A DNA stretch of 64,000 nucleotides from Siderastrea siderea (Eukaryota; Cnidaria; Anthozoa; Scleractinia; Rhizangiidae): the NCBI GenBank assembly GCA_964030785.1, contig OZ034969.1, positions 72,095,562 through 72,159,561 on the forward strand, given 5' to 3'. The stretch's first letter is position 1, and each line of letters opens with the position of its first letter. A program made the translations under genes and the position numbers. The notes beneath the pieces were generated by a model. It had not been told where the DNA came from and did no database searches. It worked only from the letters and a program-made list of their open reading frames with translations. Positions 1 to 11,426 of the stretch are shown here, one piece after another.

Positions 1-1068
1 GATTTACTAGTCAATAATGTTTCACAAGTTGTGATGTCTTGGGAATTGTCCTCCTTTAAATCTTTTTCAGCAGTTGAATATATGAGCTTTGCAAATATCA
101 CATTTGGATAATAATGTTTGAGAGAATTTTCCAGTTTCCCTGAAAATGAGAGTTGATTTTGATTTAATGCAAATTATAACAGTCTACAGATACAACATTG
201 CCAAGAATCAATTAAATAATTATTATTATAATACATATCTAAAAAATGATGGATGCTAATAAGAATAATTCTCAGTGGCAAACTATGGGGGGGGGGGGGG
301 TTCACATAAGGTGAGTTCTGTCTGCGTCCATGCTAAAAGACTGAACAGGCCATGTGGTTATAGATGCTGGCTTGTAGCCGTCCAGTTCAAGCAGCATTAG
401 GCAACTGATTTCTTAACTGGATGGGACACTAGTCTACTGCATTTTGATTAATAGTCTACATTCTTACCGGTTCAGTGGAACCCACATAATATACTTCCAA
501 AGGCAGAGAACCAGAGATTGTGGAGTAACGTTTATTCTCTAAGGAAACATTTAGAGAAATTACACAGAGGACAGCCCAGGTAGCTGGGAGTCACTTTTTT
601 ATTATGGAGTCTCCTGTTGATGTCAACATATCATGACTATTTGTTTAAAAATAAGCAAAAGGCCCAAATGGCCAGAACATTTTTCCATTTTGAATGGTTC
701 CCACTATCCACCCCCTACACTGCTAACAGTCCCTCTCTGGAAACCCGAGCGGCAAGCAATATGCGACGCAGTGATTGGGCGAGTGAAGCGAAGTTAATGT
801 GAGCCGAGTTCTCCCTCGGCTTGTTCTCTCATTCGCTCGACGCAGTGATTGGGCGAGTGAAGCGAAGTTAATGTGAGCCGAGTTCTCCCTCGGCTTGTTC
901 TCTCATTCGCTCGTTTTTCGCCCGCCAGCTCAACTGACCAAAAAGGGACAGCTGATAGTCTGTCCACCCCCTTTCACTTTAGTCTCCCTCCTTACACAGA
1001 TGAGCAATCTAGATTTCCTAAGTAGTGATATTATAAGTTTTAATGGGGTTTTTTCAAAGTGTCCTCAC
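1..1068. other. DPH2 intron, no exon recognised
   Basis: This stretch lies 3' of DPH2 exon 4 on the minus strand and should be intron 4. It holds a 14-base G tract at 287-300 and a 74-bp tandem duplication at 764-911. I see no convincing coding exon on either strand; the short ORFs here are AT-rich or repeat-derived. Confidence 0.6.
764..911. repeat. 74-bp tandem duplication
   Basis: Two back-to-back, essentially identical 74-bp units start with CGACGCAGTGATTGGGCGAG at 764 and 838. Each contains a short hairpin, GCCGAG...CTCGGC. The near-identity suggests a recent duplication inside an older dispersed repeat. Confidence 0.9.
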
Positions 1069-4000
1069 CCATACAGTGACTGTAAACAACATCACAAAAC
1101 ACCAGTACTTTAACAGCAGGATCTGGAAACACCTGTCTAAACTTGTCCAAGCAACTCTGAATGTTGACTGGCCATTTACCAAATATGTGCAACACTGGAA
1201 GCCTGCGTGTCCTGATAGAAGAAAAATTGAGGTAAAAGTGAGGTTATTGCCTGTAAAAAGCAAATTTTAAGGTTCAAAACCTTCACATTTTGCAAAAAAT
1301 AGCTTTTAAATTTACAACTTATTTAATTCTACATTGCAAAAATCGTGAAAATTAATACTTGCAAAAATAACTAACAATAGGCTACTCCCCACAAAGAGGG
1401 GGTGGCTGGCTGAAGTGTCATTGTACACCAACACAACTAAGAGGGTGTCAATGGGGTATACCTCTAGTCAGTAAACAGTAAAAAAATCCCTTTTAGTCAG
1501 TAAACAGTAAAAAAATCCCTTTTAGTCAGTAAACAGCAAAAGGGGAAAAAAGTCAGTCAATAATTAACGTTTACTAACTTTTTTCTCACAGTTTAGTCAA
1601 CAGCGATGTTGATCACAACCTTTCTTCCTCTTCGTGGTAGGAAAAAAATCCCAGGATCGATAAAACGGTCTTAAATAAAAAATAAATGAAAATAAAAAAC
1701 AGCATGGAAAATACTTCACTCACGAATGGGTGAGTTTCTGACGAGTGAACAAAAATCACATGCACGCATTTTTTTTGTGGCTTAAACTCTATTGTTGAAG
1801 ACAGCAGCAAGCAGAATCGACAAAATCAAACAGGAGTTACTATCAAGTGGTCTCAAGTGCCAACCATAAGACTTAACGTGGCTACGTCACCGTTTCTAGT
1901 GTCACTTTAAAAAGCCAAAGGACATATATCAGTGGGAACCTAAACAAATTGGTCCAGCTTTGTTTAAATTTTTTCTACTAGTGCTCTAAGAGTAAACATA
2001 AGTGTCCAGAATCCTTCAGCAGCATAAGACCTGGCTGGAAATGGATTGCAACTTGAAAAAAATTAGGCTAACGTTTTCAAGTTTATCGTCGTGTCTTGGT
2101 AAACTCCACAAAACTCTGATTATGATTATATTCTTTCTTCGCAAATTCACTTGATATCTTTCTTTTAGTGTTCTACAAGCTGATGTTTTGTCTGAGAAAG
2201 GTAGTAAGTTTTAATGTAGGGCAGTTCTTATCCAAGAACGTCGAAATCTCCATGACATAGCCCCTTTAAGGTCCTTTAACTGACACCAAGAAAGCCCTCC
2301 ATGTGCAGCTGAAGTTATTGAAGCTCTCAATTAAATAATATTCTTGAGCGAAAACTTCGATAACTTCGGCATTACACAGCACAAATGGATGCCATGCTAT
2401 GTTTGCCAAGGTCAAAAGTCAGGATAGACCCTGGAACGATTATATAAAGCCGCAGATACAGCGCAGGCTCAGGGCTTGTCATGAAAATCAGTCACGCAGC
2501 AGACTAAAAACGACAACAATGGTTGGAAGGTCTTAGCAGGGTCGAAAATCTACTCAAAAATGATTTAAACGAAGTAATGGCAAACTCAATTTTTTTATTT
2601 GCACAGAAAAAGCGTTCAAAATTTGCCTTTTATGTACCGCATATGTTATAAAAGCGGCTTCCTTTTATACGATAGTCAGCTCGTATTTTGTTATTTATAT
2701 GGTTACGATAACAAAAATCCATTGTTATACGCTAGTCAGTTGACCCCATTGACACCCTCAACTAAAGGAGAAGAGGGAGTGGGCAAAACACTTACTGGCT
2801 TAGACAAGCTCTGCCATAATGAATGATCAGATCTGCTTCAACATGTTCTGCTGCTACTTCATCTACACAACAACTACGTGAGGAAGATATTAAACAATTA
2901 GACATTAGCTAAGATGAAAACCTTTTCTTCCATTAAGTGCTAATTAAGAACTGAATGGCAAATAAATTAAAGACAACTAAAAAGCCACGCCATCTCCGAG
3001 TGATATGCATGAGACATCCCTTCATTATCCTACAATGGCCTCTAGGATGCTGGTAGAAGTACATATTGTTTGATGCATTGTTTTCTCCCTTGGTTCAATG
3101 GCACCAAGAGGTAGTTCCCAATGTTACCAAATTACTTGAAGAGCTAATTACAAGTTTCTGAAGGTTCATAAATTGTGAAGGTAATTTGTGTACCTTCCAT
3201 ATGATGTATCTGCCAACACAAAAACCTTCTTTCCACTGTTTTTCTCGATCAAAGAAGCCACAGAAGCTGAATCAACTAATAGCCAGTCTGGAAACTGAAG
3301 TGCAATCTGAAAAGTATCAAATAAACCAGCTTTTACTGCCAATACTATAAATCCTGTTCAAGCAAAAAGCTCCAAAACACTATCCCACACAGAAAGGGTT
3401 CAAGATTTGATTACAGGGTTCAGGAAAGAGAACTGTAAATGTGAAGGATTTTTTAAAAACAGGATATGAAATTTGTCTGGGACAGCAAGATATCAAATTC
3501 TTAATAAGAAGTGGTGGGGGCAGTCTTGGTGACTGGGTGTTTTGATATGCTCAGTTTTGTCCCAGGGTGTATTTCACATGAATCTGACACTAAAAAACCT
3601 GTCTAGGTCTTCTTAATTCTGTTCCAACTGACCATAAACGAGGCCAAAAGACTTCAGAACAACTGAACCTACAAAACTTGAAGTACAGCCTGTGTAGTTA
3701 AAAGTAGAGGAAGAGAGGAAAGTAACCAGGAGAGGAAGGGCAGGCAGATTTAGTCTCTCATTTGGTCTGAGATTTCTGATCTCCTGCATCCTTGGAATTT
3801 ATAGGTCGGTACATGACCAGTACACGTGTAAAAAGGAGACCAAACCGCCAAAATGGGAAGATTTGACTTGAATCGACTTAACTTACCTGTTGCATGCATG
3901 TTGTGCCCCCAATCTGTGGGAGGGGACTTTGAAAAAAGATATTCACCAAAAAAAAAAAAAAAAACTGACATTCCACAACAACATCCTCCGCAATAAATAA

Positions 4001-4281
4001 ACGGACTCACTATATTTGTTTGACAGTTGCCAGTCGTTACAAATTAAGCTTAAACCCGGGTTAAACGTCTTCTACCAAAAATTAAGGTTATTCTTTCCCC
4101 AGCTTTCCCTTACCTTCTGATAGTTGCCACTATTTATAACTCCCACACATCTTGAAATCTCATAAAACTCGTTGATATCCTTTTTACTAGCTACAGTATC
4201 ATTAGGGATATTTAGTTTTCTTTCTATGACCTCTTTTTCTCCGCCACTAAATTGTACAGGAGAGCTCGCTACGTCCGCCAT
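1069..4281 (-). CDS. DPH2: DPH2, diphthamide biosynthesis subunit 2 (5' part, 4 exons)
   Basis: Dph2 partners Dph1 in the radical-SAM-type enzyme that moves a 3-amino-3-carboxypropyl group onto a histidine of elongation factor 2, the first step of diphthamide synthesis in the cytosol. Four exons, read on the minus strand, join in phase: 4281-4114, 3306-3194, 2873-2796 and 1211-1069 (502 nt, 167 codons). The start [10 protein letters not shown] lies in a strong context. Family hallmarks are the [12 protein letters not shown] leader, [16 protein letters not shown], the [19 protein letters not shown] block with the conserved cysteines (split over exons 2 and 3), [11 protein letters not shown], then [14 protein letters not shown]. 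The SCCVDE block plus ALQFPD fit Dph2 better than Dph1. The C-terminal half, including the last conserved cysteine region, is not in the window; I found no further exon in 1-1068. A 1.3-kb transposon sits in intron 3. Recognition is by motif recall, not alignment. Confidence 0.93.
1441..2759. mobile_element. Non-autonomous DNA transposon, 17-bp TIRs, in DPH2 intron 3
   Basis: The left end reads GAGGGTGTCAATGGGGT (1441-1457) and the right end is its exact reverse complement (2743-2759). Both flanks carry AACTAA (1435-1440 and 2760-2765), a likely 6-bp target duplication. Subterminal AGTCAGT-type motifs recur on both sides. The interior is non-coding on both strands, so the element would need a transposase in trans. 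The superfamily is not clear from the ends. Confidence 0.75.
1465..1549. repeat. 29-bp tandem repeat, about three units
   Basis: Units start with TAGTCAGTAAACAG at 1465, 1494 and 1523. The first two are nearly identical and the third diverges after the first 15 bases. The array lies just inside the left end of the 1441-2759 transposon, typical of a subterminal repeat. Confidence 0.9.
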
Positions 4282-4292
4282 TTTGTTTTATA
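4273..4292 (-). promoter_or_regulatory. YY1-like motif over the DPH2 start codon, TATA-like box upstream
   Basis: On the minus strand the start codon lies in AAAATGGCGGAC, matching the YY1 consensus AANATGGCG. A TATAAAA string lies at 4286-4292, only 5 bp 5' of the ATG. YY1 sites at the first codon are known at many short-5'UTR housekeeping genes in animals. The TATA string is too close to the ATG to act as a normal TATA box for this start. Confidence 0.45.
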
Positions 4293-4432
4293 AGAAAATT
4301 TCCGCTGACTGGGTAGTGCGGGCTTGGTGTGAATGACACCGAGGGGTGGTGGGGCCAGTGTTGGGGGGTGTGGGGATGGGAAGAGGCAGGTTAGTCATCA
4401 AGGGCGCAGGAAAGAACAGTCTACTCCGAATG

Positions 4433-5934
4433 CCGGTGTCCCAGCAGATTTGGACCCCCCCAAATTTGGACCCCCCGGTCCAAATTCGCTAGCGGATTTG
4501 GACCCCCCGGTCGAAATCCGCTAGCGAATATGGACCCCCGGGGGACCCAATCCGCTAGCGGATTTAGACCCCCTTCGCGGATTTGGACCCCCTATGTAAT
4601 TGTAAAAACCCACGCTGTTATTCGCATATAAAGTACCGAAATAATTTCACTTTTCAATCTTGGCGAAGAAACGTTTCGTTTGGGTTTCAAAATACTGCAA
4701 ACCTATTCATAATAGAGGTAGAGTCAGACTTTAGATCAAGTAAATTGACTGTTCGTTTTAGGCACATAGCCAGACCTCTAAACGTTGCAGTTAAAGCACG
4801 CGCTGCGGCATTTCTTACAGAAGATACGATTTTAAAATCTTGTTTTCTTTCATACGCGTTGTTATTAGTTTTCCAGGATACTGAATTTAACATAGTTTGA
4901 ATGGGCGGTTTAACGAAGGAGGTTTTAAAGTAACACCTCTTGGTTGAGAATCGCATTGTGCGCCCTGCAAAAAAAGTTTGCTTGATTACATAACTTCACA
5001 GGATGTTTTTTTTCAGAACCTTTTCCAATCATGATGTTTTGAATTTGTATAAGTCATGAGGACACCAAGAAAAACATCAAGACTTTGCTGCAACAAAATT
5101 CAAAAATTCAAAATTCAGTTATCGCATGTTAACTATGTCATCGATGTTACAAAAGGCCTCTAAATAAAAAGCTAATTTCAACAGTGCGTCTTTGAAGAAA
5201 AAATTAGATCAGTTAATTTCTCATAAAGCGTGCTTACGTATACGCGCTAGGAAAAGTGATTTCTCTTGTTCATTTTAATAAAAAATAGCAGAGTCATCCT
5301 TAAGGGTCCTTAAGGTTCAGTAAACTGGAGTGCTACCGCAAAGCCACAAAACTTCTAAAAGTGTCTGAAACACGCGCTGCGGTATTTCTTACAGACGGTG
5401 CGATGTTAAAATCTCTTTTTTCTTTTACTCCCGTTGTTAAGATTTATTCTAAAAAAATTAATTTGAGGTGAGAAAAAGGTGAGAAGAAAAGCTAATTTTT
5501 AAAGTACGCTTGCTACTCCGTCCCCCCAATTACCGCGGCAAGCTGATGTCAAATACTATTGTTTTTCTTAGCGCGGCTTTATAAATTCGCTTTAAGTCAG
5601 TTATGGTAGAAAATATTGTAAGATATCTTCAAGAAAGTTTAGTTTTTAAAATTTATCGACACAAACTAGCGTTGTAGGTTCTCTTTTACCCTAAGTATTA
5701 GAGATTATTTGAAAAGAAAAACTGCTTCAATATTTTTATTTTGCCTCTTTAACAGCTCCAAAAAACAATTTTACCAATTTTACTCAATAGAACGCTTGTT
5801 TTCAGAGGGGTCCAAATCCGCGAGAGGGGGTCCATATCCGCTAGCGGATTTGGACCGGGGGGTCCAAATCCGCTAGCGGATCTGGACCGGGGGGTCCAAA
5901 TCCGCGGGGGGGTCCAAATCCGCTGTGACACCGG
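4433..5934. mobile_element. Foldback element with repeated GGATTTGGACCCCCC ends
   Basis: Both ends carry CCGGTGTC followed by several copies of a unit built on GCTAGCGGATTTGGACCCCC. The units lie at 4447-4600 on the left and, inverted, at 5808-5930 on the right. CGCTAGCG-type palindromes recur within the units. Inside, a segment of about 70 bp beginning CACGCGCTGCGG is present twice in direct orientation (about 4798 and 5370). No protein-coding signal is visible, and no clean target duplication was found. Confidence 0.7.
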
Positions 5935-5986
5935 TCACAAGGGAACGATAATTGGTAGAAAATCAGTCTTTACGACGGATCTATAA

Positions 5987-6530
5987 GGGGCCGATTACAT
6001 GAGGCGGACTGGCCCGATTAACTGGGCTGGTTCGGTTTGCCGGGATCTCGGCACGTCTGTGAAACATATTAAAAATCAACTTTGCGATTACATGGAAAAA
6101 TTTCAGCCCGGCTAGCTGGGATCCCGGCATCGTGATGCCGGGATCTCGGCTAACCGGGCTGAAAATTTACCATGTAATCGCGATTGCCGGGCCAGCCCAG
6201 CTAGCCGGGACAACACTTTCTCGTCACTAAATTTCGCTTCAGAGCAAAATGGCTCACCAGAAGATCGATATTTCTCTTTCTATATAACACATAAAGGTTT
6301 ATCAGACCATAAACCTACGTAAAACTGAAAATAATACGCCAAAATAATGAATTGGCGAAAATAAAAACACTTGGTTCATGCTCTTTGATGTTGCCATCTT
6401 TTCACACGACAGCTTCTAAATTTAGCCGCAGGCGGGCTGGCCCGCCTCCTGTAATACCGGGCTGAGTAGTCACCTCGGTACACCGAGCAGCCCTGCTAAC
6501 CGGGCCAGCCCGGCTCATGTAATCAGCCCC
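5987..6530. mobile_element. PIF/Harbinger-type MITE with internal palindrome
   Basis: The termini are GGGGCCGATTACATGA and, inverted, GGGGCTGATTACATGA, continuing as imperfect TIRs for about 38 bp. The 3-bp duplication TAA flanks both ends (5984-5986 and 6531-6533), the target preference of PIF/Harbinger elements. The interior has a second large palindrome at roughly 6082-6180, centred on CATCGTGATG, whose arms repeat the GATTACATG and GCCGGG motifs of the ends. There is no coding capacity in 544 bp. Confidence 0.8.
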
Positions 6531-9500
6531 TAAAGAGAAGGTTTCTCACAGAACATGTCACTTGGAAACATTACGTGCATCTTTCTAAACTATGTTAACA
6601 GTGCTCCTGACGTTAAATAATGAAAATCACGTAGCTTATTAAAACTCTTGGTTATAAAAAGTACTTCATAAGAAAAGAGCCCTCTGCAATTTCTAGCGTT
6701 TATTTTCATAGATTGGAACCCCAAGAAGGGATGTCGAGGATAAGTACTGAACCGCAACCGTGATCACTAAAAGAGAGGATTGTCATGTTTACTATTAAAG
6801 ACTAAGAATGAATCACGAAAGCACACAAATCAGGTGAATGCACACAACGGCCGGACACAAAAGAAGCGAGTTCACACATGCTAAATAAGATTATACGAAT
6901 ATTGCATGTGCGCACAGATATGATTGGTTAGAATTTGCCTGTAGACAGCTTCTTTGAAATGGCCTCTTGGAGCTAAATTGGAAGAATTACTTCGAAGCTA
7001 AAGACAACTGCGAACTTATAATAGATAATAAAGCTAAAAACCCAGAGGACAAGGCTTTATTTTTGATTTGGTTGGCATATTTTTTTCTTACTCGTTGTGG
7101 TGGTGTGGCCAGCATCGCTTTTGAGAATACACTGTATACAATAAGAAAATAACTTCCTTGAGTAGAAACGGAAAATTAAAGTACTGATAGATTGAATCAC
7201 GCGATCAGTTAATCTTGCGTTCTTAACAGGCCCCGCAGACGAGGTGGAACAACTCACTGGCCACCAATAGAAGCAAATACAGACTTGCGATAGAGGGCAG
7301 TGACAATGTTTGAAAATGGAAGAACGTTCGAGGCGAAGCAGGGCAGGACCCATATAAAAAAAACTGCCTTTCATCTACATTCGATTACCTTGTTACATTC
7401 CATTGCCTTAATTGTTTTGCATCCAATACCTGGGTTTCAAACATTATAAAACCTAAAGGCTTTGCTTGGCGTGGTATAAAAGGCACTTACCAAAATCAGA
7501 GAGATCATTTTTCAGGCATAAAAATTCGGCTGATTGATTTAAGGCTTTTCTGTAAACCACAATGTGTCTTTGACCTAGTCAAACCGTTTTAGAACACCTT
7601 TGAAAGGCTTCAAAGGCGCATGCGCTTCAACTTTGATGTTAGGTAAAGACTGCCTGCTTTACCGTCAAAGGCGGATTTCCGCGTAATTCTTTTTTGATGG
7701 CAAGAAAGAGACCCGAAAGAAAGGGTGCTGCAAGGAATGATGTTCGACACAAATTATTCAATTAAAACACAGCTAGGCTCGCAAAAACCACATTGTCAGT
7801 GATCTTGTCCAGAATTTCTAATCAATCCCTTCATTGCTCGGGCATCTGCTAACCCGACCGATCCTGGGAAGGATACATGACTTGTATACTCTTCACACCT
7901 GTTACCGATTCCATGTCCCCTTCTCCTTAGTCTTCGAGTAAGTCGTGATCTCAGCATGAATGAAAATTAATACAGATTCTATCTTTGAATAGTCAAACTG
8001 ACTTACTACTGTAATTATTGCAACCAACTGTGTCAGTCTTCTATAGTGCAACTTGTCGCGCAAAAAAGTTGCGTTGCAAGCTGAGAGTATTTATTTCGTA
8101 GCATTATCACCTCTGTGCGCCGCAAATTTTTATGTTCCACTGAAGCAGAATCGGTGTCTACTTTTTGTAACAAGAAAATATGCTGTGCACGTTGGTAGAA
8201 TAAGCGCAACAACCAATCTCGTCTTGCTACGCAACTTTGCTGCAAGTTGCAGAAAAATAATGACCGGATTTCTTGAATTGGCCTTCGTATCAACTTTTAG
8301 CAAGAGTCCTGGGTTCAACATAAGTGGGTTTTCCGAGATGTGAGATGGCGCTTTAAAAGCGAAGAAGGAAACTTTAATTTGAACGGAGGGATATCGGATA
8401 AGGTGCCTTTCTGTTGGCAGTATATGAATGGGGGGGGGGGGGGGGGGGTTAAAACAGGGAGGACAGAGAGCGAGCAGCAATTATCACGTCCTCTGTAATG
8501 TGTCAAATCGTGCAACACTAAAGCGAAATAGGAAGCCGCGAAAAACCCCCGTTTTTTCCCCTAGCTTCCTCGGAGTACACTTAGCATATTGTAGGAAGCA
8601 TATCGTGATATGCCCCTGTATTGTGGAGTAATCAAGAGTTCTAGGTCCTGTTAGACCGGTTTTTTTGCCGGACGTTCGACTCACATAATCCTTAAAAGTT
8701 TAATTACGTATTTGTTTGCGAATATATATGTAACACGTACCATGCAAAACTGCACGAAATTCCTTGCAGAAATGCAAAACCTTTTTTCTGTAATTTCGTT
8801 GCATTCCCTAGTTAACCTGACGAGTCTTGAATCTCGTGGAGGCAGCTGCTTTGCAAGCAAATGAAATGAACTTTATCACCCACTTAATAAACATTGGCTA
8901 TATTAAAAGAAAACATTTTTTGGCACCCAACGTGGTTCTGTAGAAGAGCCGGGGAATAGGTTCCTGATTTCAGTTTAGTCACGAAACCATCTGTTGCATG
9001 ATACAAGCTTGTCAAACTTAAAAATAGTAATTTCGTTGAATGGGTTGACTTTAATTGTCAGAGCGCGCTCTTAAAAGCAATAAGCAAGTCTAATTGACAT
9101 ATGGAGTCACCTGTTGCAAATCAACTGTTGAATTAAGCTTGTTGGTGCCGTAATGAATAATTCTCCAGTATTCAACAGGTTTTGATCAACAGGTCTATAA
9201 TTCATTAACACCCTGGCTGGCTTGAGAGCTGTATACGAGCTGCAGGTACATATCTGGACAATTCGTACACCGCTGTGAGAAAACAGGTTTTCATTCATGT
9301 GTATCCTCTGCTGACAGAATTGTTTTCGTGATCGGTGCGGCGAAGGTTCCAGCCGGTTTTAACTTTTCAATTCATGCATCATCTATTTCACCATATTAAA
9401 AATAGTTTCCATATTGAGACATCTTGGCAACTTTTCTGTTAAACAGTCCGCCAGAACAACTTTGGAACATGAATAAGTTATTTACACAAAGCATTTCGAT

Positions 9501-11426
9501 GAGGAATTATGAGGGGATATTAATGACAAAAACACGAACATTGCCAATTGCCCAAATCGTTTTTGTTATGTTTATTCTAGCCTTATTACGACAACTACAA
9601 GAAGGAATAAACTCGAGCGTGAAAGGCAGTATTGTTGCAATTTACTAATACAAACTAAAAGAATCTAAAAAGACACAGGGTTGAAAGAGAAAAACCCCAA
9701 TTCCTCCCTAGATGTGCCTATGAAGTTCCTCAACAAATAGTCAAGTTCAATATACTCATATTATCATTTTTCAACATTATTTCTCTACTTTGCCTAGGAA
9801 GAATTAGGTTTCTAAAACGTATTTTTCTACAGATGCCGAGGTCTCCTTGTATTTGCATAACTTTGGCCGATAAAACGGATGAACTAAGAAATTGTACCCC
9901 TCAGTTGCAAATTGAACGAAGAGGGAAAAATTAAAACCGAAGATTCGGGGTCTCAATTTGAAATGAAATACTGCCAAGCTAAAGATATTGGAATATGGAA
10001 ATCGAGTGATATTGAACTAATATTATTGTAAAAGAGACTTAGGAGATTTGAAAACACCTGTTGCTTGTAATTTTGGCTTTCAGAGGAAAAATATAAAAAA
10101 ATAATACTAAGAAGACACAGGGTCAGTGAATTGAAAAGAAACGTGGAAACTGCCAGATAATGAGAATTTTGGCGAAGTTGGCCGCCATTCTGAAAAAAGT
10201 AAGAATTTTCAACGAAAGCAGGTATTAAACGGTGCTATTTCAGCACTGACAATTCTCGCTTTGGGTATTTCGGGTATTGTGTCTTCTCTTTTGTTGTGGA
10301 ATATTCGAACACATTGGCGAAGTATTAAACTTGGCTTTGAAACGAGGGACCCCTGATCGCGAAATTTCATTCTAAGGCACGCGCCATCTGAAAAGAACAC
10401 ACTTCTTTTCTTCTTTTCAATGAGTTTCTTTTAACTGTTGGTAGAAAACACAAAGAAAAAAAATCGGTTAGTGCTACTGGCTCATGGTTTTCAGAGCAAA
10501 AGCGGCGAATGTTATCGGTTTCGGTGACTAAAAAGCGCCGAGTAGCTATTGAGAAAGAGCCGTGTGTATGAATTCACTTTACCGCTAACATGTTATGACT
10601 TATTTTCAACCGCGGACCGCCTTTCCTTAACTATAAAATACCGAAAACCATTTTCTAAGGCTTTTGTATCGATTCCGCCTTATGCAGCAATCGGACTTTT
10701 ATTTCTGTGGTGAGAACTCGGATTTTTTGCTCGAACGCGCGAAAACGGTGAAACCAGAAACGTGTCGAATTTCCCTCGAAAAAATGTCTATTCTTTATTT
10801 TTAAGTTTTTGTTTCTATGACGAATATAAACGGCACAAAAGGCCCGGGATTTTCGTGATGATTCATTCAAAGCGGAGGTGGATGACGAATCCTTTTAAAC
10901 TTGTAATTATTTTTGCATATTCTAAACTGTCGTCTTATGCAAATTATTTGCGGCGCGAAAGAAAAGTTGGGGTGTGGTCTTCAATTGTCAACATTTGAAC
11001 CGCAGTCATTTAGTGCTACCGATTCGCATGAGTAAGCACGGATTTCCGTGAATTGTGCTTCATGAAATCGCGTAAATAACCACAAAATGGTGCGTTAAAT
11101 TTTCAATTACCGCCTTTGAGTACTAGTCCAGGCATCGAACGAAGCATTGCCAGTATTTTAACACATTTGCGTGGGAAGAATTGCTGGTGGTCGGACAGAT
11201 CATACCGAAAGAATTTCTATGTTCCGAAAGTAGTAAGTTGGCCTTATATGGCGCAGGCCCAGGGGGGTTGTTTTCCGTAACAACCAATTGGAAAGAAGAC
11301 CGCCATTTTTTAGCCAATCACCGTCGACTCCTGGTTCGATCCAAATAGCCAGTAACTGATTCACATCGAAGAAAAGTTCTGTTCTCATCATTCGCTCGGG
11401 AAAATTTTTGAACCAGTTATTCCAAA
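6531..11426. other. Intergenic, upstream of FoxN1/4
   Basis: About 4.9 kb lies between the Harbinger MITE and the FoxN1/4 start. It contains a 19-base G tract at 8430-8448. Short ORFs (for example 6967-7152 and 8053-8343) lack splice or family support. The part just 5' of 11427 is the natural place for the FoxN1/4 promoter and 5'UTR, but I see no clear TATA box. Confidence 0.5.

Noticed and set aside
1465..1549. 29-bp repeats resembling a CRISPR array
   Set aside because: The units are contiguous without spacers, lie inside a transposon and the genome is eukaryotic.
6967..8518. Cluster of ORFs on both strands upstream of FoxN1/4
   Set aside because: Overlapping frames on both strands without domains; low-complexity G tract included. 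Treated as non-coding.
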